The translations under genes were made by a program, and so were the position numbers. 64,000 nt of DNA from CAIQPS01 sp964631965 (GTDB lineage Bacteria; Actinomycetota; Thermoleophilia; RBG-16-64-13). The notes beneath the pieces were generated by a model. It was not told the DNA's origin, ran no database searches, and saw only the letters and a program-made list of their open reading frames with translations. Numbering within the stretch: position 1 is the first letter of the stretch; each line of letters opens with the position of its first letter. The DNA is taken from positions 7,630-71,629 of the forward strand of contig CAZWAR010000002.1 of NCBI GenBank assembly GCA_964631965.1, given 5' to 3'. Below, piece by piece: positions 15,471-24,749 of the stretch.

Positions 15471-16472
15471 ATGGCCGTCGATCTTGGGACCGCCACGACC
15501 CTCGTATACGTTCGGGGAAGAGGCATCGTTCTGTCTGAGCCGTCGGTCGTTGCTATCGAATCCCGTTCCGGCGATGTCCTCGCCGTGGGGGCCGACGCCA
15601 AGCGCATGCTCGGCCGTACCCCGGGCACTATCTCGGCCATCAGGCCCCTCAAGGATGGGGTCATCGCCGACTTCGACGTGACCGAGCAGATGCTCCGGCA
15701 CTTCATCCAGCGGGTGCATCAGAATCGGTGGGCTCATCCGCGCGTCGTCGTCTGTGTCCCTTCGGGTGTGACAGGTGTGGAGCGGCGGGCTGTCGAGGAA
15801 GCCACCATCAGCGCGGGTGCTCGGGCGGCGTATCTCATCGAAGAGCCCATGGCGGCCGCCATCGGTGCGGGTCTTCCAGTCGCCGAGCCCACGGGCAGCA
15901 TGATCGTCGACATCGGCGGGGGTACGAGCGAGGTGGCCGTCATCTCTTTGGCCGGCATCGTGGTGGCTCAGTCGGTGAGGATCGGGGGCGACGAACTGGA
16001 CGAGGCCATCATCGCCTACATCAAGAAGGAATATAAGCTCATGATCGGCAGCCAGACCGCCGAGGAACTCAAGCTGGAGATAGGCTCGGCCTTCCCGCTC
16101 GAGCACGAGGAACAGGCGGAGATTCGCGGTCGGGACCTCGTCACCGGGCTGCCAAAGACACTGGTGGTTTCCTCCGAAGAGATCAGGGAAGCCATCGCCG
16201 AGCCGGTGGCGGCCATCGTCGACGCCATAAAATCCACACTTGACAAGACCCCGCCCGAATTGGCCTCCGACATCATGGACCGCGGCATCATGATGGCGGG
16301 AGGAGGCTCGCTCCTGCGCGGGATGTGCGAGCGGGTACGCGAAGAGACCCAGATGCCGGTGAACCTTGCCGAATCTCCTCTCACATGCGTGGCCGTCGGC
16401 TCGGGACGGTCGCTCGAGGAGTTCGACGCTCTGTATCGGGGCTCGCAGAGAGTGAAGAAGCGCCGCTACTAG
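15471..16472 (+). CDS. mreB: rod shape-determining protein MreB (actin homologue)
   Basis: Actin-like ATPase that forms membrane-bound filaments guiding lateral wall synthesis by RodA/PBP2. Phosphate-binding and nucleotide motifs are present: AVDLGTATT, IVDIGGGTSE, VRIGGDELD and MAGGGSLLRG. From the first ATG (15471) the protein is 333 residues and lacks the short hydrophobic N-terminal stretch of the family. Fourteen in-frame upstream codons encode AFTEFITGFAGRD after an ATA at 15429, placed 6 nt after a strong Shine-Dalgarno AGGGAGGT (15415-15422). The true start is probably this AUA, although the conventional ATG coordinate is given here. It heads mreBCD-mrdA-rodA. Confidence 0.95.
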   Translation: MAVDLGTATTLVYVRGRGIVLSEPSVVAIESRSGDVLAVGADAKRMLGRTPGTISAIRPLKDGVIADFDVTEQMLRHFIQRVHQNRWAHPRVVVCVPSGVTGVERRAVEEATISAGARAAYLIEEPMAAAIGAGLPVAEPTGSMIVDIGGGTSEVAVISLAGIVVAQSVRIGGDELDEAIIAYIKKEYKLMIGSQTAEELKLEIGSAFPLEHEEQAEIRGRDLVTGLPKTLVVSSEEIREAIAEPVAAIVDAIKSTLDKTPPELASDIMDRGIMMAGGGSLLRGMCERVREETQMPVNLAESPLTCVAVGSGRSLEEFDALYRGSQRVKKRRY

Positions 16473-16488
16473 CCAGCGAGGTAACTCT

Positions 16489-17493
16489 ATGCCACGCAAC
16501 AAGGTGGCTTGGCGACGGGTCGTCTTTGTCGTCTTGATCATCGCGTCGCTTGCTGTGTTGACGGTGTCGTTTCGGGAGACCGAATCGGGTCCCGTGCATG
16601 CCGTTCAGCGGGGGGTGGCCGGGCTGGTTACGCCCATGCAATCGTGGGGAGCTCGTATCGCGCAGCCCTTCCAGGATGGCTATACGTGGCTGACGACCCT
16701 CTGGTCGGCCCACTCGGATGCCGAACGGCTTGCCGGGGAGGTCCGGGTTCTGCAGGGAGAGGTCATCAAACTGCAGGAACAGGGGGAGGAAAATCAGCGT
16801 CTGAAGAGCCTGTTGGACCTCCGGGACAAAGGCACCTTCCCCTCCGGCACAGACTTCGTCGTGGCCCGGGTTATCGCCAAATCACCCACGCGCTGGCAGG
16901 CCTGGATCGAGATCGACAAGGGTTCCGCCGACGGTCTGCACGTCGACCAGGCTGTAGTCGGTTCGACGCCGGTTGCCGGGGAAGCTCTCGCCGGGAAAGG
17001 TCTCGTGGGCAAGATAGTCGAAGTGACCGATCACTCCGCGAAGGTGTTGCTCATAACCGATTCGCAGTCGGCTGTCTCGGCGAAGATCCAGGGGTCAAGA
17101 GCCGAGGGGATTGTTGAAGGCTCGGCGTCCGGCCGGTTGATGATGAACTATGTCGACCGCGACATTCTCGTGGATCCCAAGTTGGTCATCGTTACCTCCG
17201 GCTACGGTGGGGTGTATCCGCCGGACATCCCGGTCGGTATCGTCGTTGATGTCGGGGAGAAGGACGTGAGCAACTACAAATCCATCGAGGTGCAGTCTTT
17301 CCTCGACTTCCGGGTGATCGAGGAGGTCATGGTCCTCGTTGTGCCGGAAGATTCGGTTATCCCAATGACCGGCGGGAACGCCTCCACTCCCGGGTTGGGC
17401 GTGACTACCGGCACCAGTTCTTCGGCGGGGACGGGCTCCGACACCACGGCGACCGGCTCTCCCGTCTCGAGCTCTACCACCACTACGGAGTAA
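16489..17493 (+). CDS. mreC: rod shape-determining protein MreC
   Basis: Bitopic membrane protein of the elongasome that activates PBP2/RodA from the outside. It has one N-terminal transmembrane helix (about residues 10-27), a coiled-coil near residues 75-105, and the beta-rich MreC core with IEIDKGSADGL and GLVGKIVEV. The core ends near residue 285, and the last ~50 residues are a Ser/Thr/Gly-rich extracellular tail with almost no charge. The start ATG 16489 has GAGGTA upstream. It lies 16 bp after mreB and 7 bp before mreD. Confidence 0.94.
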   Translation: MPRNKVAWRRVVFVVLIIASLAVLTVSFRETESGPVHAVQRGVAGLVTPMQSWGARIAQPFQDGYTWLTTLWSAHSDAERLAGEVRVLQGEVIKLQEQGEENQRLKSLLDLRDKGTFPSGTDFVVARVIAKSPTRWQAWIEIDKGSADGLHVDQAVVGSTPVAGEALAGKGLVGKIVEVTDHSAKVLLITDSQSAVSAKIQGSRAEGIVEGSASGRLMMNYVDRDILVDPKLVIVTSGYGGVYPPDIPVGIVVDVGEKDVSNYKSIEVQSFLDFRVIEEVMVLVVPEDSVIPMTGGNASTPGLGVTTGTSSSAGTGSDTTATGSPVSSSTTTTE

Positions 17494-17500
17494 GGAGCTG

Positions 17501-18040
17501 ATGGGCAGGAGGGAGCTCATAATCGTCGGCAAGATCCTGGTGGTGCTGGTGACCGCAGTGCTGCTACAGACCGTGGTGGTCTCGCAGGTGAGCATCCTCG
17601 GGGTCACCGCCGACCTGTTCCTCATCCTGACCATCGTTGTGGCCGTCTGCCGGGGGTCGCTCGAGGGAGCCATCTTCGGGTTCTTTGCCGGGCTCATGGC
17701 GGACATCGCCTACTTCTCGCCCCTCGGGGTGCGGGCTTTGATCCTGGTTCTCGCCGGCTATTTCGTGGGGATGTTCGTGACGCGCTTCGGCACGGTGGGA
17801 CCGTGGAGTGTGATCATCATAGCCGGCGTGACCTCCTTCCTCGCCCAGTTGCTCTTCGGGCTCCTTCAGTATGTCATGGGTCCCAGGTCCGGTTTTCTGA
17901 CCATGATCGGCACTCAGATGCTGCCGGAGGCGGTCCTCGACGGGCTCGTCACCGCGCCTGTGTACGTGCTCCTGGTACGGGCCCGGCTTCTGCCCGCACC
18001 CAGGGTCGAAGGGGCTCCCTTCCGGAGTGAGGAAGAATGA
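17501..18040 (+). CDS. mreD: rod shape-determining protein MreD
   Basis: A 179-residue polytopic membrane protein with about five or six hydrophobic segments, as expected of MreD, an elongasome component with a fold related to ECF S-components. Sequence conservation is low in this family; identity rests on the position between mreC and mrdA, the size and the pattern VCRGSLEGAIFGFFAGLMADI, a run that includes the family's GxxxGLxxD-like feature. The stop overlaps the mrdA start (ATGA). Confidence 0.9.
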   Translation: MGRRELIIVGKILVVLVTAVLLQTVVVSQVSILGVTADLFLILTIVVAVCRGSLEGAIFGFFAGLMADIAYFSPLGVRALILVLAGYFVGMFVTRFGTVGPWSVIIIAGVTSFLAQLLFGLLQYVMGPRSGFLTMIGTQMLPEAVLDGLVTAPVYVLLVRARLLPAPRVEGAPFRSEEE

Positions 18041-19989
18041 TCCTGGAGCCGATCAAGAGGAAGCGCCCCACCGAGGACGACTCGTTCGTAGGGATGAGGG
18101 TGGGTGTTCTTCTTATCATCACGTTCGCCTTGTTCGGGATCTTGGCCTTCCGCCTCTGGTTCCTGCAGATCCTCTCCGGCGACACGTACGTGGCGGTCGC
18201 CACGAACAACCGCATCCGGGAGGTCAAGCTCGAGGCGCCCCGCGGGGTGATCTACGACCGGGACGGCAAGATACTGGTGGAGAACCGGGCCGGGCTCAAT
18301 GTCGGTCTCCTGCCGATGGATATGTACGACCCCGAGGAGGAGCCGGAGCAGTTCCAGGCGGAGATACACGGACTGGCCCACATCCTCGATATCAGCGAGA
18401 CCGATCTCATGGACGCCTATGCCAAGGCCAAGAAGGATCCGTACGTCACCTATGTGATCAAGGAGGACGTGGCAGAGAACTCGACCGTGGCCTACATCAA
18501 GGAGCATAGCCAGGAGTTCAAGGGGGTGGAGGTGGAGGCCTCCTATCTGCGCCAGTACCCCTTTGGTGCTCTCGCCACCCATGTGCTCGGCTACGTGGGA
18601 GAGGCATCGCAGAACGACCTGGACCAGGAGCAGTTCGCCACTCTCAAGGCGGGCGCAACGGTGGGAAAGGACGGCGTGGAGCGCACGTATGACTCCTTCC
18701 TCAGGGGCACCGACGGGTCGAAGCAGGTGCAGGTCGATGCCGCAGGACGGCCCAAAGGAGTGGAGAAGAACGTGGCTCCCACGCCAGGGAGCAATCTCTG
18801 GCTCACCGTCAGCGCTGACCTGCAGGAGGCGGCCGAGAACGCCCTGGCGGAAGGCATCGAGATCGCTCACGCCGCGGAGCCAGCGTTCGAGAACGCGGCC
18901 GGCGGCGCAGTTGTGGCCATGAACCCGCAGAACGGAGAGATCCTCGCCATGGCTTCCTACCCCGACTACGACCCGTCTCTGTGGGTGGGGGGCATGACCA
19001 AGACCAAGTACGCGGAGCTCAACGCAGAGCAGGCCCATAACCCACTATTCGATCGGGCGATAAGTGGCCTCTATCCGGCGGGCTCGACCTTCAAGCCCTT
19101 CGTGGCCGCGGCGGCCCTCGCCGCCGGCATTATCACCCCGGACACGATCTTCGACTGCACCGGTAAGTACTCCACCCATCAGCAGACCTGGAAGGACTGG
19201 ATCTACCCCAGGAACCACGGTGAGGTCGATCTGCTGAAGGCGATAAGGGAGTCTTGCGACGTCTACTTCTACAACCTTGGTAGCCTCTTCTACGCCCAGT
19301 CCGGCCCGGTAATGCAGAACGACGTGAGGAAGTTCGGCTTTGGTTCGCAGACAGGTATCGATCTGCCGAACGAGACCACTGGCACGCGGGTGCCCGACAA
19401 GTACTGGAAGGCCGACACCGGGAAGACGGCGGAGGACAGGGTCTGGAGGATCGGGGACGAGATCAACCTGGCCATCGGGCAGGGGGACCTGCTGGTGACG
19501 CCCATGCAGCTGGCGGTGGCCGTCTCGGCTATCGCGAACGGCGGTACGCTCTGGGTGCCACACGTGGGGGGATGGATCCAGGATGCCTCGGGCAACCGCA
19601 TCCACCAGTTCGAGAGCGAGAAGGCGGGAACCGTGATCGGGGATCAACCGGGCGACATCACCCCGCAGATGCTGAGCATCGTGCGCCAGGGCATGACTGA
19701 GGTGACCTCCGAGACCGGCGGCACGGCCCACCAGGTGTTCAAGAACTTCCCGGTCGCCGTGGCCGGCAAGACCGGTACCGCCCAGAAGCTGCCCGAGGAC
19801 GACTATGCCCTCTTCATCGCCTATGCGCCCGCCGATGTTCCTCCCGACAAAGCCGAGATCGCCGTCGTCGCGCTCATCGAGCAGGGTGGACACGGCAGCT
19901 CAGTTGCCGCCCCGGTGGTGCGCCGGGTGCTCGAGGCGTACTTCCACACCGGCTCGAGCGGCACCAATATCGTGCCGGCGAGTGAGTAG
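18037..19989 (+). CDS. mrdA: penicillin-binding protein 2 (elongation transpeptidase)
   Basis: Class B PBP that cross-links peptidoglycan in the side wall as partner of RodA. It has a short cytoplasmic N terminus, one transmembrane helix (about residues 25-47), a PBP dimerisation/pedestal domain and a C-terminal transpeptidase domain. Active-site motifs are S350TFK353, S406CD408 (the SxD variant usual in PBP2) and K578TG. The ATGA overlap with mreD and the 9-bp gap to rodA fit an elongasome operon. 650 residues is typical. Confidence 0.96.
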   Translation: MILEPIKRKRPTEDDSFVGMRVGVLLIITFALFGILAFRLWFLQILSGDTYVAVATNNRIREVKLEAPRGVIYDRDGKILVENRAGLNVGLLPMDMYDPEEEPEQFQAEIHGLAHILDISETDLMDAYAKAKKDPYVTYVIKEDVAENSTVAYIKEHSQEFKGVEVEASYLRQYPFGALATHVLGYVGEASQNDLDQEQFATLKAGATVGKDGVERTYDSFLRGTDGSKQVQVDAAGRPKGVEKNVAPTPGSNLWLTVSADLQEAAENALAEGIEIAHAAEPAFENAAGGAVVAMNPQNGEILAMASYPDYDPSLWVGGMTKTKYAELNAEQAHNPLFDRAISGLYPAGSTFKPFVAAAALAAGIITPDTIFDCTGKYSTHQQTWKDWIYPRNHGEVDLLKAIRESCDVYFYNLGSLFYAQSGPVMQNDVRKFGFGSQTGIDLPNETTGTRVPDKYWKADTGKTAEDRVWRIGDEINLAIGQGDLLVTPMQLAVAVSAIANGGTLWVPHVGGWIQDASGNRIHQFESEKAGTVIGDQPGDITPQMLSIVRQGMTEVTSETGGTAHQVFKNFPVAVAGKTGTAQKLPEDDYALFIAYAPADVPPDKAEIAVVALIEQGGHGSSVAAPVVRRVLEAYFHTGSSGTNIVPASE

Positions 19990-19998
19990 CAGAAGCAT

Positions 19999-21201
19999 AT
20001 GGCCTCTACGTTGAAAGTGCTGCAGAACTCCCGCGAGCGGAGGCAACCGCTCGGCTTCTCGGCCGGTGCCTATGTGCGTAGCGTTGACTGGATTCTGTTG
20101 GCAGCCACTCTGCTCCTCGTCACCTTCGGCCTGTTCATGCTCTACTCAGCCACCCGCTCGGATCCCAACATCTCGACGCCGTACTTCTACGTCCGCTCCC
20201 AAGGCATCGGGCTCGTGATCGGCTTCGTTTTTCTCGTCATGATCAGCCTGGTCAACTACCGCTGGATTGCTCGTTGGCGCACCTACATCTACGTGGCGAC
20301 TCTGGTGCTCCTGATCCTCACCCTTCTTCCGGTCATCGGCTCCGGTAGTGAGACGGTGGGTGCGAACCGCTGGATCGACCTCCGCTTCACCCGGCTCCAG
20401 ACATCGGAACTCTCCAAGCTGCTTCTGTGTATCTCTCTGGCGGGAGTATTGGCCGAGGGGACGGCACTCCGGCATCGTTTCCGGTTCGTGTTCATGTGCG
20501 TCGTGTACATGCTGGTCCCTATCGCGCTCGTGTTTCTTCAGCCCGACCTGGGGAGCGCTCTCGTGTTTGCCGCCATCCTCATATGCATGCTGGTCGTCTG
20601 GGGAATCCGCCTGCCCCACCTGGGAGCTCTGGCGGGAGCCGGCATCTTCGCCGCTGTGGTGGCATTGCGCATCCTGCCGTCGCTTGGGATACACGTGTTG
20701 AAGGACTACCAGGTAGAGCGGCTCACTCTGTTCCTCGATCCCGAGAGGGATCCCACCGGTGTAGGCTATCAACTCACCCAGAGCAAGATTGCGGTGGGGA
20801 GTGGGATGTTCACCGGGAAGGGGTACCTGCAGGGAACTCAGACGAACCTCAATTTCCTCCCCGAACACCACACGGACTTCATCTTCGCGGTGATCGGAGA
20901 GCAGCTCGGATTCCTGGGAGGCGTGCTGCTGATCGGCCTCTTTGCGGTCATCGTCTGGCGGGCCTTCCGCATCGCCCGCCTGTCGAACGACCTGTTCGGC
21001 CGTCTCATCGCCACTGGCATCGCCGGTATGCTGGTGTTCCAGGTGTTCGTGAATATCGGCATGACCATCGGGATTATGCCCGTGACCGGAATCCCGTTGC
21101 CGTTCGTGAGTTTCGGCTCCAGTTCGCTGGTAGTAAACTTGATGGCGATCGGCGTACTAGAGAGCATCCACGTTCATTCGGTGGCCGGGCAGCCCAGGTA
21201 G
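19999..21201 (+). CDS. rodA: rod shape-determining protein RodA (SEDS glycosyltransferase)
   Basis: Polytopic SEDS-family peptidoglycan polymerase, about ten transmembrane helices, that extends glycan strands from lipid II with PBP2. SEDS signatures include GANRWID, QTSELSKL, QPDLGSAL, GVGYQLTQSKIAVGSG, LPEHHTDFIFAVIGEQLG and the final PLPFVSFGSSS. It is assigned to RodA rather than FtsW because it is adjacent to mrdA; a second SEDS protein in the dcw cluster is the FtsW. The start is ATG 19999 with AGAAG upstream. Confidence 0.95.
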   Translation: MASTLKVLQNSRERRQPLGFSAGAYVRSVDWILLAATLLLVTFGLFMLYSATRSDPNISTPYFYVRSQGIGLVIGFVFLVMISLVNYRWIARWRTYIYVATLVLLILTLLPVIGSGSETVGANRWIDLRFTRLQTSELSKLLLCISLAGVLAEGTALRHRFRFVFMCVVYMLVPIALVFLQPDLGSALVFAAILICMLVVWGIRLPHLGALAGAGIFAAVVALRILPSLGIHVLKDYQVERLTLFLDPERDPTGVGYQLTQSKIAVGSGMFTGKGYLQGTQTNLNFLPEHHTDFIFAVIGEQLGFLGGVLLIGLFAVIVWRAFRIARLSNDLFGRLIATGIAGMLVFQVFVNIGMTIGIMPVTGIPLPFVSFGSSSLVVNLMAIGVLESIHVHSVAGQPR

Positions 21202-21234
21202 CGGCTCCCGACGCCTGATCTGGGGAGGCTGGGA

Positions 21235-22140
21235 GTGGCGAAACTGCCGTTGAACCTATCGAAGATCGTCAATGCCTTGAAGGAGGCGTCCGCGTCCGCG
21301 GAAGAGAGCGCCTCGATCGTCCTTGCCGGAGAGCAGGCCCTTGTGGAAAGGGCGCGGGATGAATTCTCGGCGGGCGGGACCATCCCGGCGATCGCCACGA
21401 AGGAGGCGTTCACCGGACCTACCCCGTTCGCGACCGGCTCCGGAGAGCTTCTGGTGGTCTTTGTGAAGCCGGAGCAGGAGGCGGAGATCGAATCGTTCCT
21501 CAGCCGCACGGTCTCGCGCACTTCGGCGATCCTGGTCGTCGACCAAGGCCCCGGCACGGGTCCGAAAGCCAGCCTGACGGCCGGCGGCATGTTACGTCTG
21601 GCCTTCTCCGACAGCGAAGCCGGCTGGGACCGGCTGTTCGCCCTGTGTGCGGAGGCTGCAGGGGACAGGGGGACTGCGCTTGGGCGGCGGTACCCGGTGG
21701 TGCGCCGCGCAGCGGCGCGCAGGCTCATCGGTCGGACGGCTGTGCAGAATGTGCTCATCGCTTTGGTGTTCTTCGTTCCCGGGGCCGACATGCCCCCTAT
21801 GACCTTGAACCAGTCGAAGATGGTCCTCAGGATCGCCGCGATGTACGGTCAGCCTGTCGACAAAGAGCGGGCGCTGGAGTTGGTGGCGATGGTGGCCATG
21901 GGGTTCGGCTTCCGCGGGATCGGTAGGGCCCTCGGGCGGGCCGTCCCCGGGCTGGCCATCGTCATGCGGATGATCACGGCCTACACCGCCACCTTGGCCG
22001 TGGGGTTGGGCGCAATTGCCTACTTCGAACAGGGAGCCCCCGCCTCGACCAGCAAGGTCGTGGCCATGGTAGGCTCGCTTCGAGAGAGAATGCCGCGAAG
22101 CGAGGCTCCGGTCGTTGAGGATGGCCGGGCGGCGCACTAG
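21235..22140 (+). CDS. DUF697-like membrane protein of unknown function
   Basis: A 301-residue protein starting at GTG 21235. The N-terminal ~165 residues form a soluble alpha/beta-like region of unknown type. The C-terminal part resembles DUF697 domains, membrane-associated regions often linked to dynamin-like or Era-like GTPases: PGADMPPMTLNQSKMVLRIA, then YGQPVDKERALELV and a glycine-rich segment GFGFRGIGRALGRAVPGL, ending with a hydrophobic helix AYTATLAVGLGAIAYF. No GTP-binding motif is present in this protein. It lies 33 bp after rodA and overlaps the radical SAM gene, so it may serve wall synthesis or be a passenger. Function unknown. Confidence 0.6.
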   Translation: MAKLPLNLSKIVNALKEASASAEESASIVLAGEQALVERARDEFSAGGTIPAIATKEAFTGPTPFATGSGELLVVFVKPEQEAEIESFLSRTVSRTSAILVVDQGPGTGPKASLTAGGMLRLAFSDSEAGWDRLFALCAEAAGDRGTALGRRYPVVRRAAARRLIGRTAVQNVLIALVFFVPGADMPPMTLNQSKMVLRIAAMYGQPVDKERALELVAMVAMGFGFRGIGRALGRAVPGLAIVMRMITAYTATLAVGLGAIAYFEQGAPASTSKVVAMVGSLRERMPRSEAPVVEDGRAAH

Positions 22141-24742
22141 TGTGTCCTTGGCCAACCCGATAGTCTCCCCGTACGGCGGTCCCTTCGAGGCCGTTCTCGC
22201 GCGTATCCAGCAGCCGGCCCGCTTGATCGGGGAGGAAGCTGGAGCCGGTCCTGGATTCAGCGGTGATCCTGGCGAACTGCGAGTGGTCCTTGGCTTCCCC
22301 GACACCTACGAGATAGGCATCTCCAATCAGGCCGTTCAGATCCTCTACCATCTGGCCCGCCAGGCGGAGGGGGTGGGGGTCGAGCGCGTGTGCCTGCCCT
22401 GGGTGGACGCCATTGGGGCGATGCGGGAGGCGGGAGTCCCGCTGCTGACGCTGGAGACGTGGACACCGGTGGCTTCGGCCCATCTGCTGGGCATCACCCT
22501 TCAGCACGAGTTCCACTACACCAACCTGCTGGAGATGCTCGATCTCGCCCGTATACCGATCCGTGCGGCCGAGCGTGGGGGGGAACACCCCCTGGTCCTT
22601 GCCGGCGGCCCGGCGTGTGCGAACTTCGTCCCGGTCGGTCGCTTCCTGGACGCCGTGGCGGTGGGAGACGGAGAGGAGTTGCTCCCAGACATTCTTGCGG
22701 TTCTTGCGGCCGCACACCGGGACGGGATCACCCGGGCGGAGGCTAAGAGCCTCCTGAGTAAGGTCGACGGAGTATACGTTCCCGGCGTGAGCCGCCGTGT
22801 GAGGAGAAGGATGGTCTCCAGCCTCGCCGTGGCGGCGTACCCAACGATGCCACTGGTCCCGCTGGTGGCCGGGGTACACGATCGCGCCTGGGTCGAGGTC
22901 ATGCGGGGGTGCACCCGCGGTTGCCGGTTCTGCCAGGCCGGCATGTGGTACCGGCCGGTTCGCGAGCGCCCCGCTGCCGAAGTGCTGGCGCTGGCGGGAG
23001 ACCAACTGGCCGCGACCGGGCACCAGGAACTGGCTTTCGCCTCACTATCGACCACCGACTACTCTTGCCTGCGCGAGGCACTCACGCGGGTCGCGGCATC
23101 TCATCCCGAAATCAACCTCTCCCTGCCGTCGCTGCGGGTGGACAGCGCCTCGGTGGAACTTGCCTGGCTGGCGTCGCCAACGGGCAACTCCCTCACCCTC
23201 GCACCGGAGGCCGGGAGCCAGCGTATGCGCGACGTGATCAACAAGAACGTGACTGAGGAGGAGATCCTCGCGGCCGCGGAGGAGGCTTTCCGAGGCGGCC
23301 GAAGCACTCTGAAGCTGTATTTCATGATCGGGCTTCCCTGGGAGAACGACGCCGATGTGGATGCCATCGCGGATCTGTGTCTCCACATACGCGAGAGTGG
23401 GCGCCGCGTCCTCGGCCCGCGGGCCAACCGGTTGCAGCTCAATGTAAGCGTGAATACCTTCATCCCCAAGCCGTTCACCCCCTTCCAATGGGCACCGATG
23501 GCTTCCCGGGAGACTGTGCGCAGGCGCCAGGAGATTCTGCGGCTGCGGTTGAGGAAGCCGGGGATCCGACTGTCCATGCCCAGTCCCGACAAGGGTTACC
23601 TGGAGGCTGCCCTGGCTCGGGGAGGAGACGGCCTGGCCGCGGTGATCGAGGGGGCCTGGAGGAAGGGCGCCCGCTTCGACTCGTGGACCGAGCAGTTCAA
23701 GCCGGCGGCGTGGGCGGAAGCATTCCAGGAAGCGGGCGCGCCGGCCGAAGAGGTCGCTGCCTGCCCGCTGCCCAAGGACGCCGAGCTTCCCTGGGACGTG
23801 TTCGAAGGGGTGCCCGAGCATGACTTTCTCTGGGCTGAGTGGGAGAAGGCCGTTAGGGGGGAGGCTACCGGTGACTGCCGATGGGATGGCTGCGAGACGT
23901 GCGGGGCCTGCCAGGATCCGCCGGGGAACGACCTCGCGGCGGCGGGCCGCCCGGCCGCCGCCCCCGCCGAGCCTCCGGCCACAGGGCGGCGCGTGCGCCG
24001 GCCTGTGGCTGCCGGAGGAGATGAAGCGGCGGTGAGGGCTGCCAAACCTGAAGGATCCGGAGCGGGCTCGTTCCGGTACGTGGCTACGTTCAGCGTGACC
24101 GGACGCGGGCGCTTCCTGGGGCATCTCGACCGGATGGAGGCGTTCCGGCGCGCCGTACGCCGCGCCGGGGGCCGTCTTGCACTGTCCGCGGGGATGCGTC
24201 CGAAACCGCTCCTGACCATCGTCCTGCCGCTGGGTGTGGGGGTGCAGGGCCTCCACGAACTGTGTGAGTTCGACTTGGCGGAGGATCCGGGCGAGGGCTT
24301 CGTCGCCCGTCTGGAGTCGTCGCTTCCCAGCCACGTGCGTCTACTAGGCCTGGAACCGTACGCGGGCCGCCGGCATCTGGCGGCCCGCGTGCTGGGAGCA
24401 TCCCACCGGGTGGTCTTCTCAGCGGGCGACACCTCGGCCGATCCCGCAGGTGTCGAAGCGGCGCTGTGGGACGGAGCGCAGCGTTTCGAGGAAGCAGGAG
24501 AGTGGGCAGTCCAAGAGGCTCGCCAAGATCGGGTGCGGAGGGTGGACGTGCGGCGTTATGTCGCTCACATCGACGTGCGGCCGAGCGCAGACGGTGAGTG
24601 GGAAGCGCGCTTCGCGGCGGCCGTCACGCCGACGGGGTCGGCTCGGCCGGAGACAGTGCTGAGGGCGCTCGAGCAGGCCTCTGGACTCAACCTCACCGTG
24701 CTAGAAGTATTCCGCACGGACATCGTGCTGGACAGGGAGTGA
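22121..24742 (+). CDS. TIGR03960-type radical SAM protein fused to a TIGR03936 (DUF2344) domain
   Basis: A large fusion protein. The N-terminal half looks like a B12-binding-like domain (about residues 30-190) followed by a radical SAM domain whose 4Fe-4S motif is C264-x3-C268-x2-C271 in RGCTRGCRFCQ. A Cys-rich linker (CRWDGCETCGAC) and a low-complexity Ala/Pro stretch lead to the C-terminal ~210 residues, which match DUF2344/TIGR03936, usually a separate gene next door. The reaction is unknown; the family is commonly found beside RNase E/G and L21/L27 genes, as here. ATG 22121 is used; TTG 22115 and GTG 22142 are in-frame alternatives. It overlaps the preceding gene by 20 bp. Confidence 0.85.
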   Translation: MAGRRTSVSLANPIVSPYGGPFEAVLARIQQPARLIGEEAGAGPGFSGDPGELRVVLGFPDTYEIGISNQAVQILYHLARQAEGVGVERVCLPWVDAIGAMREAGVPLLTLETWTPVASAHLLGITLQHEFHYTNLLEMLDLARIPIRAAERGGEHPLVLAGGPACANFVPVGRFLDAVAVGDGEELLPDILAVLAAAHRDGITRAEAKSLLSKVDGVYVPGVSRRVRRRMVSSLAVAAYPTMPLVPLVAGVHDRAWVEVMRGCTRGCRFCQAGMWYRPVRERPAAEVLALAGDQLAATGHQELAFASLSTTDYSCLREALTRVAASHPEINLSLPSLRVDSASVELAWLASPTGNSLTLAPEAGSQRMRDVINKNVTEEEILAAAEEAFRGGRSTLKLYFMIGLPWENDADVDAIADLCLHIRESGRRVLGPRANRLQLNVSVNTFIPKPFTPFQWAPMASRETVRRRQEILRLRLRKPGIRLSMPSPDKGYLEAALARGGDGLAAVIEGAWRKGARFDSWTEQFKPAAWAEAFQEAGAPAEEVAACPLPKDAELPWDVFEGVPEHDFLWAEWEKAVRGEATGDCRWDGCETCGACQDPPGNDLAAAGRPAAAPAEPPATGRRVRRPVAAGGDEAAVRAAKPEGSGAGSFRYVATFSVTGRGRFLGHLDRMEAFRRAVRRAGGRLALSAGMRPKPLLTIVLPLGVGVQGLHELCEFDLAEDPGEGFVARLESSLPSHVRLLGLEPYAGRRHLAARVLGASHRVVFSAGDTSADPAGVEAALWDGAQRFEEAGEWAVQEARQDRVRRVDVRRYVAHIDVRPSADGEWEARFAAAVTPTGSARPETVLRALEQASGLNLTVLEVFRTDIVLDRE

Positions 24743-24749
24743 GCAAGCG

